From: Sambucus nigra
Lineage: Eukaryota; Streptophyta; Magnoliopsida; Dipsacales; Adoxaceae
Reading direction: 5' to 3'
NCBI GenBank assembly: GCA_949130495.1
Contig: OX422211.1
Location: 446,346,219-446,410,218, forward strand
DNA: 64,000 nucleotides
Each line of letters starts with the position of its first letter. The first letter of the stretch is position 1. The notes under the pieces were generated by a model. It did not search any database and had not been told where the DNA came from. It worked only from the letters and a program-made list of their open reading frames with translations. The position numbers and the translations under genes were made by a program. Below, piece by piece: positions 31,399-42,162 of the stretch.

Positions 31399-33386
31399 AT
31401 TGCTTGTAGGCACCCTAGACCCCCTACTTATCGACAGGGTGTACTTTCCTTGCCCAACAAGGTAAACATTATGAGAATAGGTAGGCCAGGGTCCATATAG
31501 ATCAGCACCCCCAACCCTAAAGAGCATGATAAAATGGACATGACCTCACCTTTGGAAAGAGGGCCCCTTTCAACAATCAGCAAGCATTCTCGCAAAATCA
31601 TAGCCTTTATCCTTTTCGAAAAAGTCCATTTTCCAACATTCCCTCACCTCACTTTCTTACCCCACTTAGCTATCCGCCTTACCCTTATCATGTTACCTTC
31701 ATACGGCTACAAAACCAGCCTACATACATTTCAAATTCGGCAACAAAGATCTATAAAGATGTCCATTCCTCACCCTTTTTTTCCAGTTTACTCATTTTAG
31801 TGTTATTTTCCACTTTTTTTCTCATTTTGTGATATCTTGTAGTTTTATTTCATTATCTCACATCAAATAATCTTCACTTTTTATTATTAGTATGGCACAT
31901 AACTTATTTTCATAAAAACCCAAAAAAGACAAAAAAGAGGGTTTATTCATAAATTTCAAAAGTAAGACTTCCCCACTTTCTCTCGCTTTCACACTTGAAC
32001 ACATTTTCCTCCAAAAACACTCAAAGAGGAGTCCTACATTTGAATTTATGGGTTAAACTCCACCATTTTCTATTTTTTAACTACGTGGGCTTTGCTGCCC
32101 CTTGGGCTATGTAAGCGTCTTGGGCTAATCCCGAGATTCAAATCCTCCATTTTTATTTTATGTCTTTCATATTTTATTATATTTATTTCGTGAGTTTTGG
32201 AATCCTACATATTTGTGCCTCATTCGACGTGCACACTCACTCTTTCATAGCGATTCATGATTCGCCAAACACGTACATCATACGTTTATGACTATTTTTG
32301 GGTACATTATTGTGGATGAGTCCGCTCCGTCCATTCCATGACGCGAGTCGGATAATTCCATTCTTCCATTTTTATATTATACACATGTATACACACATCA
32401 AGGAAAAAAATGAGAAGATTAACATAGCCCATGAGAGCCCTAAAGGGAAAAATGGATACCTAACACCTTCACACTCTGAAACTTAGTCCCCGAACCTTCG
32501 AATCACTTAGTTTCGTATGCATCAGTTTGACCTTGATGTCGTTTTCTCGAGGCAGCAACATTCTTTTTCCTATTTTGATCACAATAGGCTGACGACTCCA
32601 TCTCTTTATGCTACCCCCATTTGAAGACAACCAATTTTATATTCGAGGCGAGACCGTGAAGACGCCGAAATGAGTGGCGAAAAGAGGACCTCCATATCCT
32701 CGAATCACCCGCACGTGCATGGAAGGAAAGAGAGGGGGAACCAGAAGGCACATGGGCCCAGTAAAAATCTATCGATAACATCTACTAAAGCCATCCAGAT
32801 AAGCATAGAGGTATGACAACGTAAAACTCCCCCAATCATATAAGTGAATCTCAAAAATAACCTACAAAAAAGGGAAGAAACCATAAATGGATGACGTCAC
32901 CGCTCATCGCCACCACAAATCCCCCCAGCAAGAGAAAAATAAATAAATGGGTTACCTCCCCCCATCGATCACATCCATATATGTCTCCATCAAGGTGTCC
33001 TTCAATACCGTTATCCTGACTGACTCTCATAAAAATAATACGTCTGATAACCCCTAGGGCAACCTGAATCATAACCTAAGAAATGCGCAGTGTCCGGTCC
33101 ACTATGATCTGTTGACCCTTACTCTCCAACCCTGTCAACTAATCACATCTATCGAGGTGTCCTTAATCTTTCCCATGCCCAAATGGAACATGTGAGTAGT
33201 GTCCCACCACCTCTCACCCAGAGGGCACAACACCACTAAAGACTGTGGCATCTCATCCAAGGCCCCCGCCAAAGGACCAAAATTGAAATCCTCTACCATC
33301 AACTTCACCACCCTATGGAGTTTATCCCACAACTTCTTAATCCCCATCTACCCCAGTGAGTGAATGCCTAACGAAGAAACATCCAT

Positions 33387-33495
33387 CTAAACACAAGCAA
33401 AAATTCTTCAAAAATCCTCAACAAAAGTATATATATACACACACACACACACACATATCAAGTAAGTAGTGAGCTTATTAAGTGCTAACACTCAC
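33387..33495 (-). other. 109-nt intron, antisense gene copy 3
   Basis: Donor GTGAGTGTTAG and acceptor TTGTGTTTAG on the minus strand, in the same place as the 29263-29343 intron. A TA/CA microsatellite (33428-33458) has grown inside it and accounts for the extra length. Confidence 0.7.
33428..33458. repeat. (TA)n(CA)n microsatellite
   Basis: TATATATATA followed by about ten CA dinucleotides, within the intron. Confidence 0.9.
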
Positions 33496-34205
33496 GTAAC
33501 CATTCAGATTCTTCACCCTCGAAGAGAGACAATTCCCAGGCTCCCTCAACAAAACCCTCTTATTGAGCACGGTCTCAAAGTTATCATGTGTGTTCTCACT
33601 CCCAAGCACCAGTGCCTCAGCATCATGTCACCCTAAGTCGGACCAACCATTGGTTTCCATAAAAGGGTTGTTATCCATTCCTTTCATAAGTTCTTTCAAA
33701 GAAAAAATGTTTAAAATTGATTTCTAGGAAGAGAGAGAAAAGATATTTCACTTTTTGAAGGTATAAGAAATGAGAAAACTGCCCCCTTTTTATTAGGGAT
33801 GAGAGTCCCCTGGTCATGCCCATCGGCAGTAACCTTTACCCTCCCCCTAGAAGCCCAGGAGTTTGTGTTCTATAATGATAGGCATACCCCTGCCCATGCC
33901 TATCGGCAGACTCCCTTAATTTTTGTCACAAAATTGCCAAAAAAAATCCAAAACATTCCCAGAAAATTTACAAATAATAGGAAAATATTCCAAAAACTCA
34001 TAAACCTCCAAATTCATCAAAAAACATTATTTTTCCTAAAATCCATCCATTTTTCAAAAAATAAAAAATCCTTTAAAGATTTAGAAAAATCTCTAATCAA
34101 AATGTGCAAACATTGGAATTCACACTACTCAAAAGAAACTGAATAAAAAGCGCACCGCTTATCATAACCACTGATCATCAGTCGTATTTATCAAACCTTT
34201 TATAT

Positions 34206-34910
34206 CTTTAGGTCCGTAAAATTAGCCTCGACCTATTCAATTAGCTCGCTTCCACTTTTTAGGTTCGCAGAATTGTCATCGAGCCTTGAAATTAGGTCGC
34301 TTTCACTCTTTAGGTTCGCAGAATTGACTTCGACCCTCTGAATTAAGTTTCTTTCACTCTATGGGTTCGCTGAATTGGCCTCGAGCCTCTGAATTAGGTC
34401 TCATCCACTCTTTAGGTTTGCATAATTGGCCTCGACCCTCTGAATTAGGTCGCTTTCACTCTTTAGGTCTGCGAAATTAGCCTTGGCCCTTTGAATTAGG
34501 TCACTTTCACTCTTTATGTTCGTAAAATTAGCCTCGACACTCTGAATTCGGTCGCTTCTCTTTAGGTCTGTAGAATTGGCCCCTCTGAATTAGGTCACTT
34601 TCACTCTTTAGGTTTGTAGAATTGGCCTTGATCCTCTGAATTAGGTCTTTTTCACTCTTTAAGTAAAAAATTTTAGTCTTGACCCTTAGAATTAGGTCTC
34701 TTTCACTCTTTAGGTCCGCAAAATTGGCCTCGTCCCTTTGAATTAGGTCACTTTTACTCTTTAGGTCTGCATAATTGACATCGACCCTCAAAATTAGGTA
34801 TATTTTGCTCTTTAGGTTTGCAGAATTAACCTCAGTCCTCTAAATTAGGTCTACTTCACTCTTTAAGTTCGTAAAACTATCCTTGACACTTTGAATCGGT
34901 CTCTTTCACT
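34206..34910. repeat. 51-bp degenerate tandem array (about 14 units) in family X LTR
   Basis: Units of the form 'ctttaggtttgcataattgg' ... 'ctttcact' repeat about 14 times, mostly exactly 51 bp. Read on the minus strand each unit gives a 17-residue repeat with 'SESDLIQRVEANFADLK' character, open for 87 codons at 34791-34528. It sits at the same place as the 48-bp array of copy 2 and the units are related. Confidence 0.9.
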
Positions 34911-35160
34911 CTTGTAGTCCCCGAAGTTACCCGATAGCCACCAGTATATAGGCCTCGACCCACTGATTTGGTCGCTTACGCTCCTTAGGTTCTACGAATC
35001 CAACCTCTACCCTCAATACTCGTAACTTCCCTATTGGTGTCTATATTTCGACGGCCTTAGCTTGTTCCAAACTCGCCCATCAGGGGCCTCTATATTCACC
35101 CCTTTCTAGTGCCTTTCAAATATCTTCTTAGATCAATTTCACCCTCAGACTCTACATACT

Positions 35161-35690
35161 ACTCTAAAACCTAACCTAGAGGCCACATGGAATTTTTAGC
35201 TTCGTTTGACTTTATTCAACACTTGTACCTGAGAGTGGATTAATTCACTATTGTAGAGCTCTGAATACCCTTTCTAACAGTCCGTACCGTGCGCGAATCG
35301 ACCTTACGGTTCGTCCGTACTTGCCTTTTTACTCCAATTAGAGGCCACTGGGCGCTTTTGAGCTCTGTTTGACCTCGGCCAACTCTAGGACTTGAGGGTT
35401 TCCTAATTCACTTTTATTGGGCTCTAAATACCCTTTTCAGCGATCCATATCGTATGCGAATCGACCTTATGGTTTGTATGTACTTGTCTTTTTACTCTAA
35501 AATCCTAACCTATATGCCATCAGGCGCTTCTAAGCTCTATTTAACCCAGGTTAACTTTCATACCTGAGAGTAGCTCAATGAACTTTCTTAGGGATCTGAA
35601 TACCCTTTCCAATGGTCCTGGCTATACACGATTAAGATACACAGTTTTCATTTTATGCCCATTTTTCTGAAAAAGTTCCTTTTAGACTGC
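35161..35690. repeat. About 170-bp tandem repeat (3 units), copy 3
   Basis: Three units sharing 'aacctagaggccac', 'ctctgtttgac' and 'gcgaatcgaccttac', homologous to 30638-31330. Confidence 0.75.
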
Positions 35691-37305
35691 CTATAGGAAC
35701 CCCTAACCCTCTGCCTACCGGCAAATGAATATTTTACTTATCTAGAAAACCAGGGGGTATACTAAAAGGTAGTGCTAGGCCTATGATGATCGTTAGACCC
35801 CATGATCCTACACTTTTGCCATTTAACGAGGCTATAACCTCATTCCCAAGGATCCCTTTTCAGAGACCTGAAGAGACCCTGCCTCGAAATCAGTGCATCG
35901 TTTTCCAAAAATATCATTTTTTAATTTTTCAAACATTCTCTCCACCTTTCCTTGCATCACTTTCACCCTACCTTTTGTACCCATTTCACCACTACTCCAC
36001 AAGCATAAAAACCAACCCACTTCACCTCAAAAATCAGTAGCAAAATTTCATGGTAGTTTTACTATTATCCTTTAAAATCTCATTTAAATTAGTGTCATTT
36101 ATCACACTTTATTTATTCTTAGCATATTGTCCCTTTATTCTCACTCTAAATAATTTCTTTTTTATTACTAATATACACAAAATGTAGTTTCATAAACCTA
36201 AAACAATCTTTAAAAAATGGTTTAATCTTTAAACCCCAAATTAGAAATTTTCTCCCATTTTCCACACTTTCTACACTTGTACACATTTTCTAACAAATTA
36301 AAGGAAATTCAAGTTTGAGTTCATGGTTTAAATCCCACCTTTGCATGATACCAGACTATGCGAACTTTAATGCCATTTTGGGCTACATAGGTATCTTGAG
36401 TCTTCCTCGAGATACGAGTCCTATTTTCTTATTTCTTCATTCTATTTATTCTCACATCTCTTAATATCATATGTGTGTGTTTGTGTGAAGACTGATTTAT
36501 ATGTTCCAAGTAACCCCGTCAGACATGCACATTCACTTCCTTATAGTGAATCATCATTCGATGTGTTGCTCACATTACATTATGTTTTCGTATGTTTTAT
36601 TCTTTTTCATTTTCACAATCCCGTCGGCCATAAATATCCATTTCCTCATAGTGTATTATTATTTGGTGTATTTCACATAGAGTAGCCTTTATCTTTATCA
36701 TATTTATATCAGCCCCATCATAAATGCATATTTTATTCCTCGCGATAGATTATGATCCGGTGCACTCCTCACATTTTAGTTCCTTTTTATATTATCTTAT
36801 TTCATTTTATTTTATACTCCTCTGAATGAGTAATCTCTATATTTTCTGTGAAGTGAGTATGATGGTTTATCTCCTCATTTATTTCATTTCGCACACATTA
36901 CGCATAAAAATTATGTTTTAGACAAAAATGAGATTATTATGATAGCCCATGAGAGACTGAAAGGGAAGAATGGGAGTTTAACACCTTCCCATTCCATAAC
37001 TTAGTCCTCGAACCCATGATCTATTTGGCTTTGTATGCATCTGTTTTTCCGTGATATCATTTCTTTGGGGATGGCTACATCTTCTACCTCTTTTGATCAA
37101 AATAGCTTGGCAACTCCATTTTCTATATTTTCACCCCTTTCAACGACAACCAATTTATGTCCTTGGGAGACCATTAAGAATGCACGAGTGGCAGAAAAAA
37201 GACGTTCTTCCTTGATCCCACATGTGCAAATTTCTCTTTCGGGGCAAACTCGTGTCAGAAAATCCCGAATGGCTACACACGATCTCCATATCTAAGGCTA
37301 TACAT

Positions 37306-38927
37306 CATAACTCCCCCGTATATTACCCTTCAGGATACGGGTACGTCAGTCATAGGATTGGGGTAAAAAGACCAATAGTAAAGCACATCTCTCTCATCGG
37401 GATACCAGCACGGTGAATTCCGTATGTGCCCCATCAAAATTCCTCCTTATATGTCTCCCACAAGCACTGACACATGATATTCTTACACATTCAATAAAAT
37501 AATACAAATCCGGTTCACAAAAGGATTTATTAGATACATCATAGTTTCCTGACTAATTCCCACTAATTAATTAATGATCTAAAAGTCAAAGTAGCCCAAA
37601 CTCGTTCTAACAATACCCGTAACTCCTTCTAACAAAATTCCGTATCTCGTTTGAATAACAACCTAAGTCATTCAAATAAAATGCCGAAATTCGTTCTAAC
37701 GGCATCTTGTCTCATTCTAATGAGAATACCAATCTCGTTCGAACGAGATGATCGCATATCATCTTCCCCATAATAAAAAAAAATCCAACATTAACACCCA
37801 AAATCCATAATTCAAAAGCCTGTAACAGCACCATTCCACTCCTCCTTTAGATATAAGTTATATAACAACACTACTAACCTACATTTATGAGTTTAACAAC
37901 ATTCTAACATGAATTTGAGGATTAATTCTAGATTGTAAGTTATGAACCCTAGTTTTATAGTTTTATGTGATTTGTCTCAGATTTAGTTCAACTACTAATT
38001 TAAACAAGGGCTTTCTGTTGACTTATAAACATGGTTTAACGTGTGACGAATTTCATTCATAATCTAGTCCAATTAAATGGGATTAAACACTAATATTCTC
38101 TACAATATTAACAAGTGGTAAAGGTTTAATTTATTATTGAACTAATTTTAAATTTAAGATTTGATTATCGAAAATCATATTATTAAACATGTAATATGTA
38201 TTTTTCAATTAGCAGTTATCATTATAACAAAATCCCTAAATTAAATCCTTAAACTAAGTAAACTTGCCTCTAAGATTGATGAATCTAAGCTTCCAAATAT
38301 CCAAATCCCTTCAATTCTTGAGTACCTCTTCTCTCTAAGCTTTAGGTTTCTAATATGAATTAGGTTTAGTTTAATCACCTCCGAATAATGTTACCCACGA
38401 AATTAACCTTAGGCCCCAAATGGGTTTCAACCTAATGAGCCCAAATACCACTCTAAATAGCCTAAAACTATATCAAATTCATGTACTAACCCAATAGACT
38501 TAAAACTTGAGATTTTAAGTCAAAAACGTCCATTTTAACATCCTAAAATGCCAACTCGAGATATGACTAAATCCAACTAATTAATAATCTCAATAAACTA
38601 ATATTGTATCCGGTACAAGTCAGATTATCAATTGTTTAAATATTTATTAGTTAAGCGCGACACAACATTATAAGAAACTACTTCATGATCGGTGGGACCC
38701 AACACCGAAAGAATAATCCAAATAAGGAAGCCCCTGGCACCTAGTCTCTGACTATTCCATAGTCGCTCATAATACACAATAACTTCTAAATATTTAATAT
38801 TAATTCCATTTTCATAAATAAAATATGTAACATATTTAAAAGATAAATAGTGACATCACATGTCTCCGCATGCAGTCAAAATAAATTTTATAATTGAAAT
38901 AATGCACAGAAAATACGGGGCATTGCA
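37306..38927 (-). mobile_element. Probable gypsy solo LTR or LTR fragment
   Basis: On the minus strand TGCAATGCCCCGTATTTTC begins at 38927, exactly where copia integrase homology stops. This matches the chromovirus LTR-start style (TGTAACACCCCGTA). The opposite limit is guessed from 'tcataactcccccgtatatt' at about 37306, a degenerate LTR terminus. No matching target duplication found. Interior AT-rich, non-coding. Confidence 0.4.
37732..37749. repeat. Perfect 18-bp palindrome
   Basis: ATCTCGTTCGAACGAGAT is fully self-complementary. It lies in a run of related 'tcgttctaac' variants (37590-37750), including the imperfect palindrome TCTCATTCTAATGAGA at 37710. Confidence 0.9.
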
Positions 38928-39390
38928 TTCCTCAACTCCATTTCGAAGTGGAATATCTGGTGTAGACAATTGGGATATAATACCCACCTCTAATAAATGA
39001 TTTCTTAACTCTTCCAGGGTTTAAATTAGTTTACCTCACCCATGCTCCACCATAGCCTTGCACATTTTGAACTATTCAACAATTTCAAACATATGGTGCA
39101 TTAGGTAAGCATGTTTATACCTTGAGTAATCATCAATGAAATCGATTAAGTACTCAAAATTGCCTATTGATCAGATAGTCATAAGACCACATAAATCGAA
39201 ATGAACCACTTTCAACATCTTTGGATCTTTAGCCTTTTGATCGCGAAGGGACCCTAGTTATTTTACCTTTTAATTAGGATTTATAGAATAGAAGTGCCAC
39301 CACTTCCAATGATATTAATTGTCCATTTTTAACTAGTCTTTGGATTTTTTCTAAAATAAAATAAGTAGGTGCTAGAATTGTGTTTGGTTC
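38928..39390 (-). pseudogene. Ty1/copia gag-pre-integrase and integrase fragment
   Basis: Minus-strand pieces in several frames. A GAG-pre-integrase stretch 'KIQRLVKNGQLISLE' and 'LKGKITRVPS' lie near 39290-39390. Then comes the integrase core with 'FDLCG', 'YLIDFIDDYSRY' and 'HMFEIVE', and finally 'GIISQLSTPDIPLRNGVEE' carrying the glutamate motif at about 38930-38990. The central D-x-G-G-E-Y/F part is short or lost. Frame shifts and stops throughout. Cut at 38927 by the LTR-like sequence. Confidence 0.8.
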
Positions 39391-41229
39391 AATCCATAAG
39401 GAAACGTTCTTTTTAATGATTTTTTATTGATAAAATTCATTCCACTATTTAGCAGAATTGGTGAGACAAAACTTGTTATGTATAAATTCTTTTCTAATGT
39501 GCTAGAGAATATAAAAAAATTCCCAATTTTGATAAAACTATTTTTGTAAAATAATCAAATATCTCTTCAAAATCAATTCCAAAACCAAAATCAACTTTTC
39601 TTTAAAAATAAATTGCATAAATAATATATCCACATTATCTTTATATCTTCAACATTATCTAAAAAGATATCCTACTGCTAATATTACTGCCTTATTCTTA
39701 TTTCCTATTACTAGGAACATTTATCTTTTAAATAGTTTTTCGATTACTTGGAATCTCTACAAAAAGTCACAGTCCTGATTTGTGGTTTCCAAGTCTACAC
39801 ACCAAGTTTTCATAGACAAACCCATAAATCATGCATCTAATTTTAAAAGAAAAAACATTACCGTTTTATTTTTCTTTACAATGTAAGGAAAAACCAGACA
39901 TCGTTGCTATAAATGTTTTGATTACTTGTAATGAGAACACATGCCTTTCAACTTTTTCACTACTATCCAGAAATATAAACTTTTTTAACTCCAATTCATT
40001 GCACTTGAGACTTAGTCTTATCCTTCTACCTCCCTTTCAGGAAACAGGTAAAACGCTTCTCAACAACTAACACCATCCTTTGGCCTCCGATGATATTCAA
40101 TGTTGTATTATGAAATGGATCCGAGTTTTCCCATCTATTTTTAATCCAAAGAATCTTTTGTTCAACCAATGCTGAAAATCATTTTAAGAACATAACTCTT
40201 ACTTGAGCCTCATCAATCAACATCAGTGTTTACAAATTTCCAACGGTCCATTTTTAAAATTATACATGTACATATAGAAATTTCTCTTTTTGTGAGATTG
40301 AACTTATATAACATGTAATTTAAAAGAATTACAATAAATTTTAAAATAGTGTGATTCCATGATTAATTCCATCTATTGGGGGGACAGACAATTTTTTCAC
40401 GAGGAGATAATCACATCATAATTTTAAAACACAGATGTGAATCGTGGGTTAAATATGTGTATGATCCCCATAATTTAGAACAATAATAATTACATATTCA
40501 ATCCTTGAACTTTATTCTAATTAAAACTATTTTACTTTAAGACTAAAACTAGTGAGGAAAGTTGAATCCAATTTTGAAATCTTAAATTTATCATTAAAAA
40601 ATTAATTTCAATTAAAAATATGAGAATTATCTTTTAAATAAATTTTAATTTGGTATCCCTCTACTGCCGATAAATATTAATCTCGTGGAACATCCAAGTT
40701 TCTTATGAAGTGAGTTTTTTATTGGGATCTTAAATCACCCCACTTGAGCTAGGTATATTTTTATCTTTCAATTATGTTCTCCGAATAGTCCAGGAGTATT
40801 CTATCCTGCATAATCGTATAGTCGATGTGTTTTAGCCCCACAATTAATGATACTAACGTCGTTGGGAAGGATATCATTAATTTTGTTTAAGTGTACACCA
40901 TTTATTCATTCTTCAAATTTTAATCCATTCTTATATAGCTTCCCCATTGGAGGGGTCGAACTCAGTCACATTCTAATTCTAGGAATTATCGCGAGTTTTA
41001 AGAATACTAATTATCGTGATTGAATCCATCTGTTGGGGGTCAGACCAAAGCTATTGCAATGAAGTAATCACATAAGATTTTTAAAACACCAATGAAGACC
41101 ATGGGGTCTATGTTGAAACCCCTATCCCACTTCAGATTTTAAACTGGAGGGTATTTTGAAAAAAAAAATCATTCAATTCCAAATGCTCTAATTAGATCCC
41201 TGATAAATTCCAATTTAAAATTTAATTGT
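39391..41229. other. AT-rich region without recognisable genes
   Basis: No convincing coding similarity. Short open frames such as 39831-40070 have no recognisable content. The right part (40360 onward) probably belongs to the promoter/LTR side of the Tat remnant at 41230. Confidence 0.4.
40365..41115. repeat. About 95-bp imperfect direct repeat, 650 bp apart
   Basis: The block at about 40365-40450 ('attccatctattgggggg', 'taatcacatcataattttaa') recurs at about 41020-41115 ('atccatctgttgggggtcag', 'taatcacataagatttttaa'). Confidence 0.7.
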
Positions 41230-41585
41230 ACAGATTAAATTTCTTAATCTCACTATTTTATTCTTATGCAAGTACTTACGAATTGTTCCAGTACAAGATG
41301 TCCTTAACATGTGGCTGATTGTGAATGACATCCATTATCTCAACCACATTTATAGCACCAATCTAAGTTTAGACGAAGTCATCTATTGCTACATGTTTAT
41401 CCTTATAAAGGATGACGTATATTATCTAAAATCCAATAAAGATGAGCAGTCACTGGTATTAAATCTTCCACATTCCCATAATGAGTATTGGGATCATGGC
41501 TTCATAATAAAAAAATAGGAACACATCCAAGTGGATGCCCCTTACACTGGTCCAGATACCTTAGAAATGGAATGATGATATGTCT
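41230..41585 (+). pseudogene. Remnant of a Tat-lineage antisense gene (PF04195-like domain)
   Basis: The plus-strand frame reads 'LCKYLRIVPVQDVLNMWLIV' then 'NDIHYLNHI', 'VIYCYMF', 'DDVYYLKS', 'LVLNLPHSHNEYWDHGFIIK' and a stop. It is collinear with the first exon of the element F plus-strand gene ('PNTWRIVNGVHRL', 'IMYCYRW', 'NIFYLKT', 'LVVNLPDANRDYFEHRVVIK'). That match identifies it as a decayed gypsy-type transposon antisense domain from another, minus-oriented Tat element whose gag-pol is not present here. Confidence 0.7.
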
Positions 41586-42162
41586 TATCTAATTTGGACA
41601 ATATTATGATTCCTTGTGATTTTAGTTTTTTAATTTGATCTTTTATGAACTTTATTTGTCTTTATTTTGTAACCGAACATTGGAAGTAAGAACCTACTAT
41701 AGATCAAGTCAATTTGGTTGACCTAAAATGAATTTAGCTAATTAAAAAATGACTAGGCACTATCAATCATCTTGGGTTGGCCTCCGTTATGCTATCATAC
41801 ACTTCATTTGCGGTTAAATACACCAAAAAGAGTACAAAGAGTCCTTCAAATATGAAGGCTAGATTTCGACGAGATTCCCCCATTTCTACTACTGGAACAT
41901 TATGCGCTAAGTCCAATCACATCTCCATATTATTTGGATCATTGGACATCAAAGAGGTCGTAGTCTCTAGTTATCTTAAATAACCTTTGTTACATCTTCT
42001 TGCAAAGACGAAACTGGTTTTAAGAGAGTGATCCCAAATATGATTGGGGTATATAACCTCTAAAGAGATATTTTTGTCAACTTGGAGCTTGTTAATGTCC
42101 TGATTCTCAAAGCGATGAAAATGACCAAAGCATCTTGATGGGGATTTATTTCCCCCATTAAT
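41586..42162. other. Spacer, nothing recognised
   Basis: AT-rich. The small plus frame at 41777-41983 shows no recognisable motif. Confidence 0.4.

Larger units (their letters stand above)
29655..32740 (+). mobile_element. Family X long LTR (copy 2)
   Basis: About 3.1 kb, diverged but collinear with 33790-37285. The final 760 bp closely match 1-770. It contains two tandem arrays and a 66-bp exact duplication. The last roughly 110 bp before the LTR end seen at 846 are missing: at 32740 it passes straight into antisense-gene sequence of copy 3. The exact 5' border is uncertain. The LTR call rests on the match to 1-846 and its primer site. Confidence 0.6.
32750..33687 (-). pseudogene. Antisense plant-mobile-domain gene of family X (copy 3)
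   Basis: ATG at 33687-33685 starts exon 1 (to 33496) with one in-frame TGA. The intron is 33495-33387. Exon 2 begins at 33386 and after a stop runs open for 70 codons (33347-33135) with 'KLHRVVKLMVEDFNFGPLAG', 'LGERWWDTTHMFHLGMG' and 'IKDTSIDVIS'. This resembles the plant mobile domain (PF10536-type 'RWWPETHTFHL...GEMTITLQDV'). Further coding pieces follow at about 33060-32860. The gene runs toward the retroelement interior, opposite to the LTR's direction. Decayed, but the best preserved copy. Family X gag-pol is absent here. Confidence 0.6.
33790..37285 (+). mobile_element. Family X long LTR (copy 3)
   Basis: Collinear with 29655-32740 over its length: a start rich in 'cccatgcctatcggcag', a tandem array, a roughly 170-bp repeat block, and the terminal 'cccatgagagactgaaaggg' region. 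Identity is clearly lower than between copies 1 and 2, so it belongs to an older or different family member. An antisense TATA-like sequence (minus TAATAAAAAGGG) lies at about 33784-33795. Borders are approximate. Confidence 0.55.

Noticed and set aside
37204..37215. TTCCT flank at 37208 as a target duplication for the LTR-like segment ending at 38927
   Set aside because: The left copy lies inside sequence that aligns with the family X LTR, so the match is probably chance.
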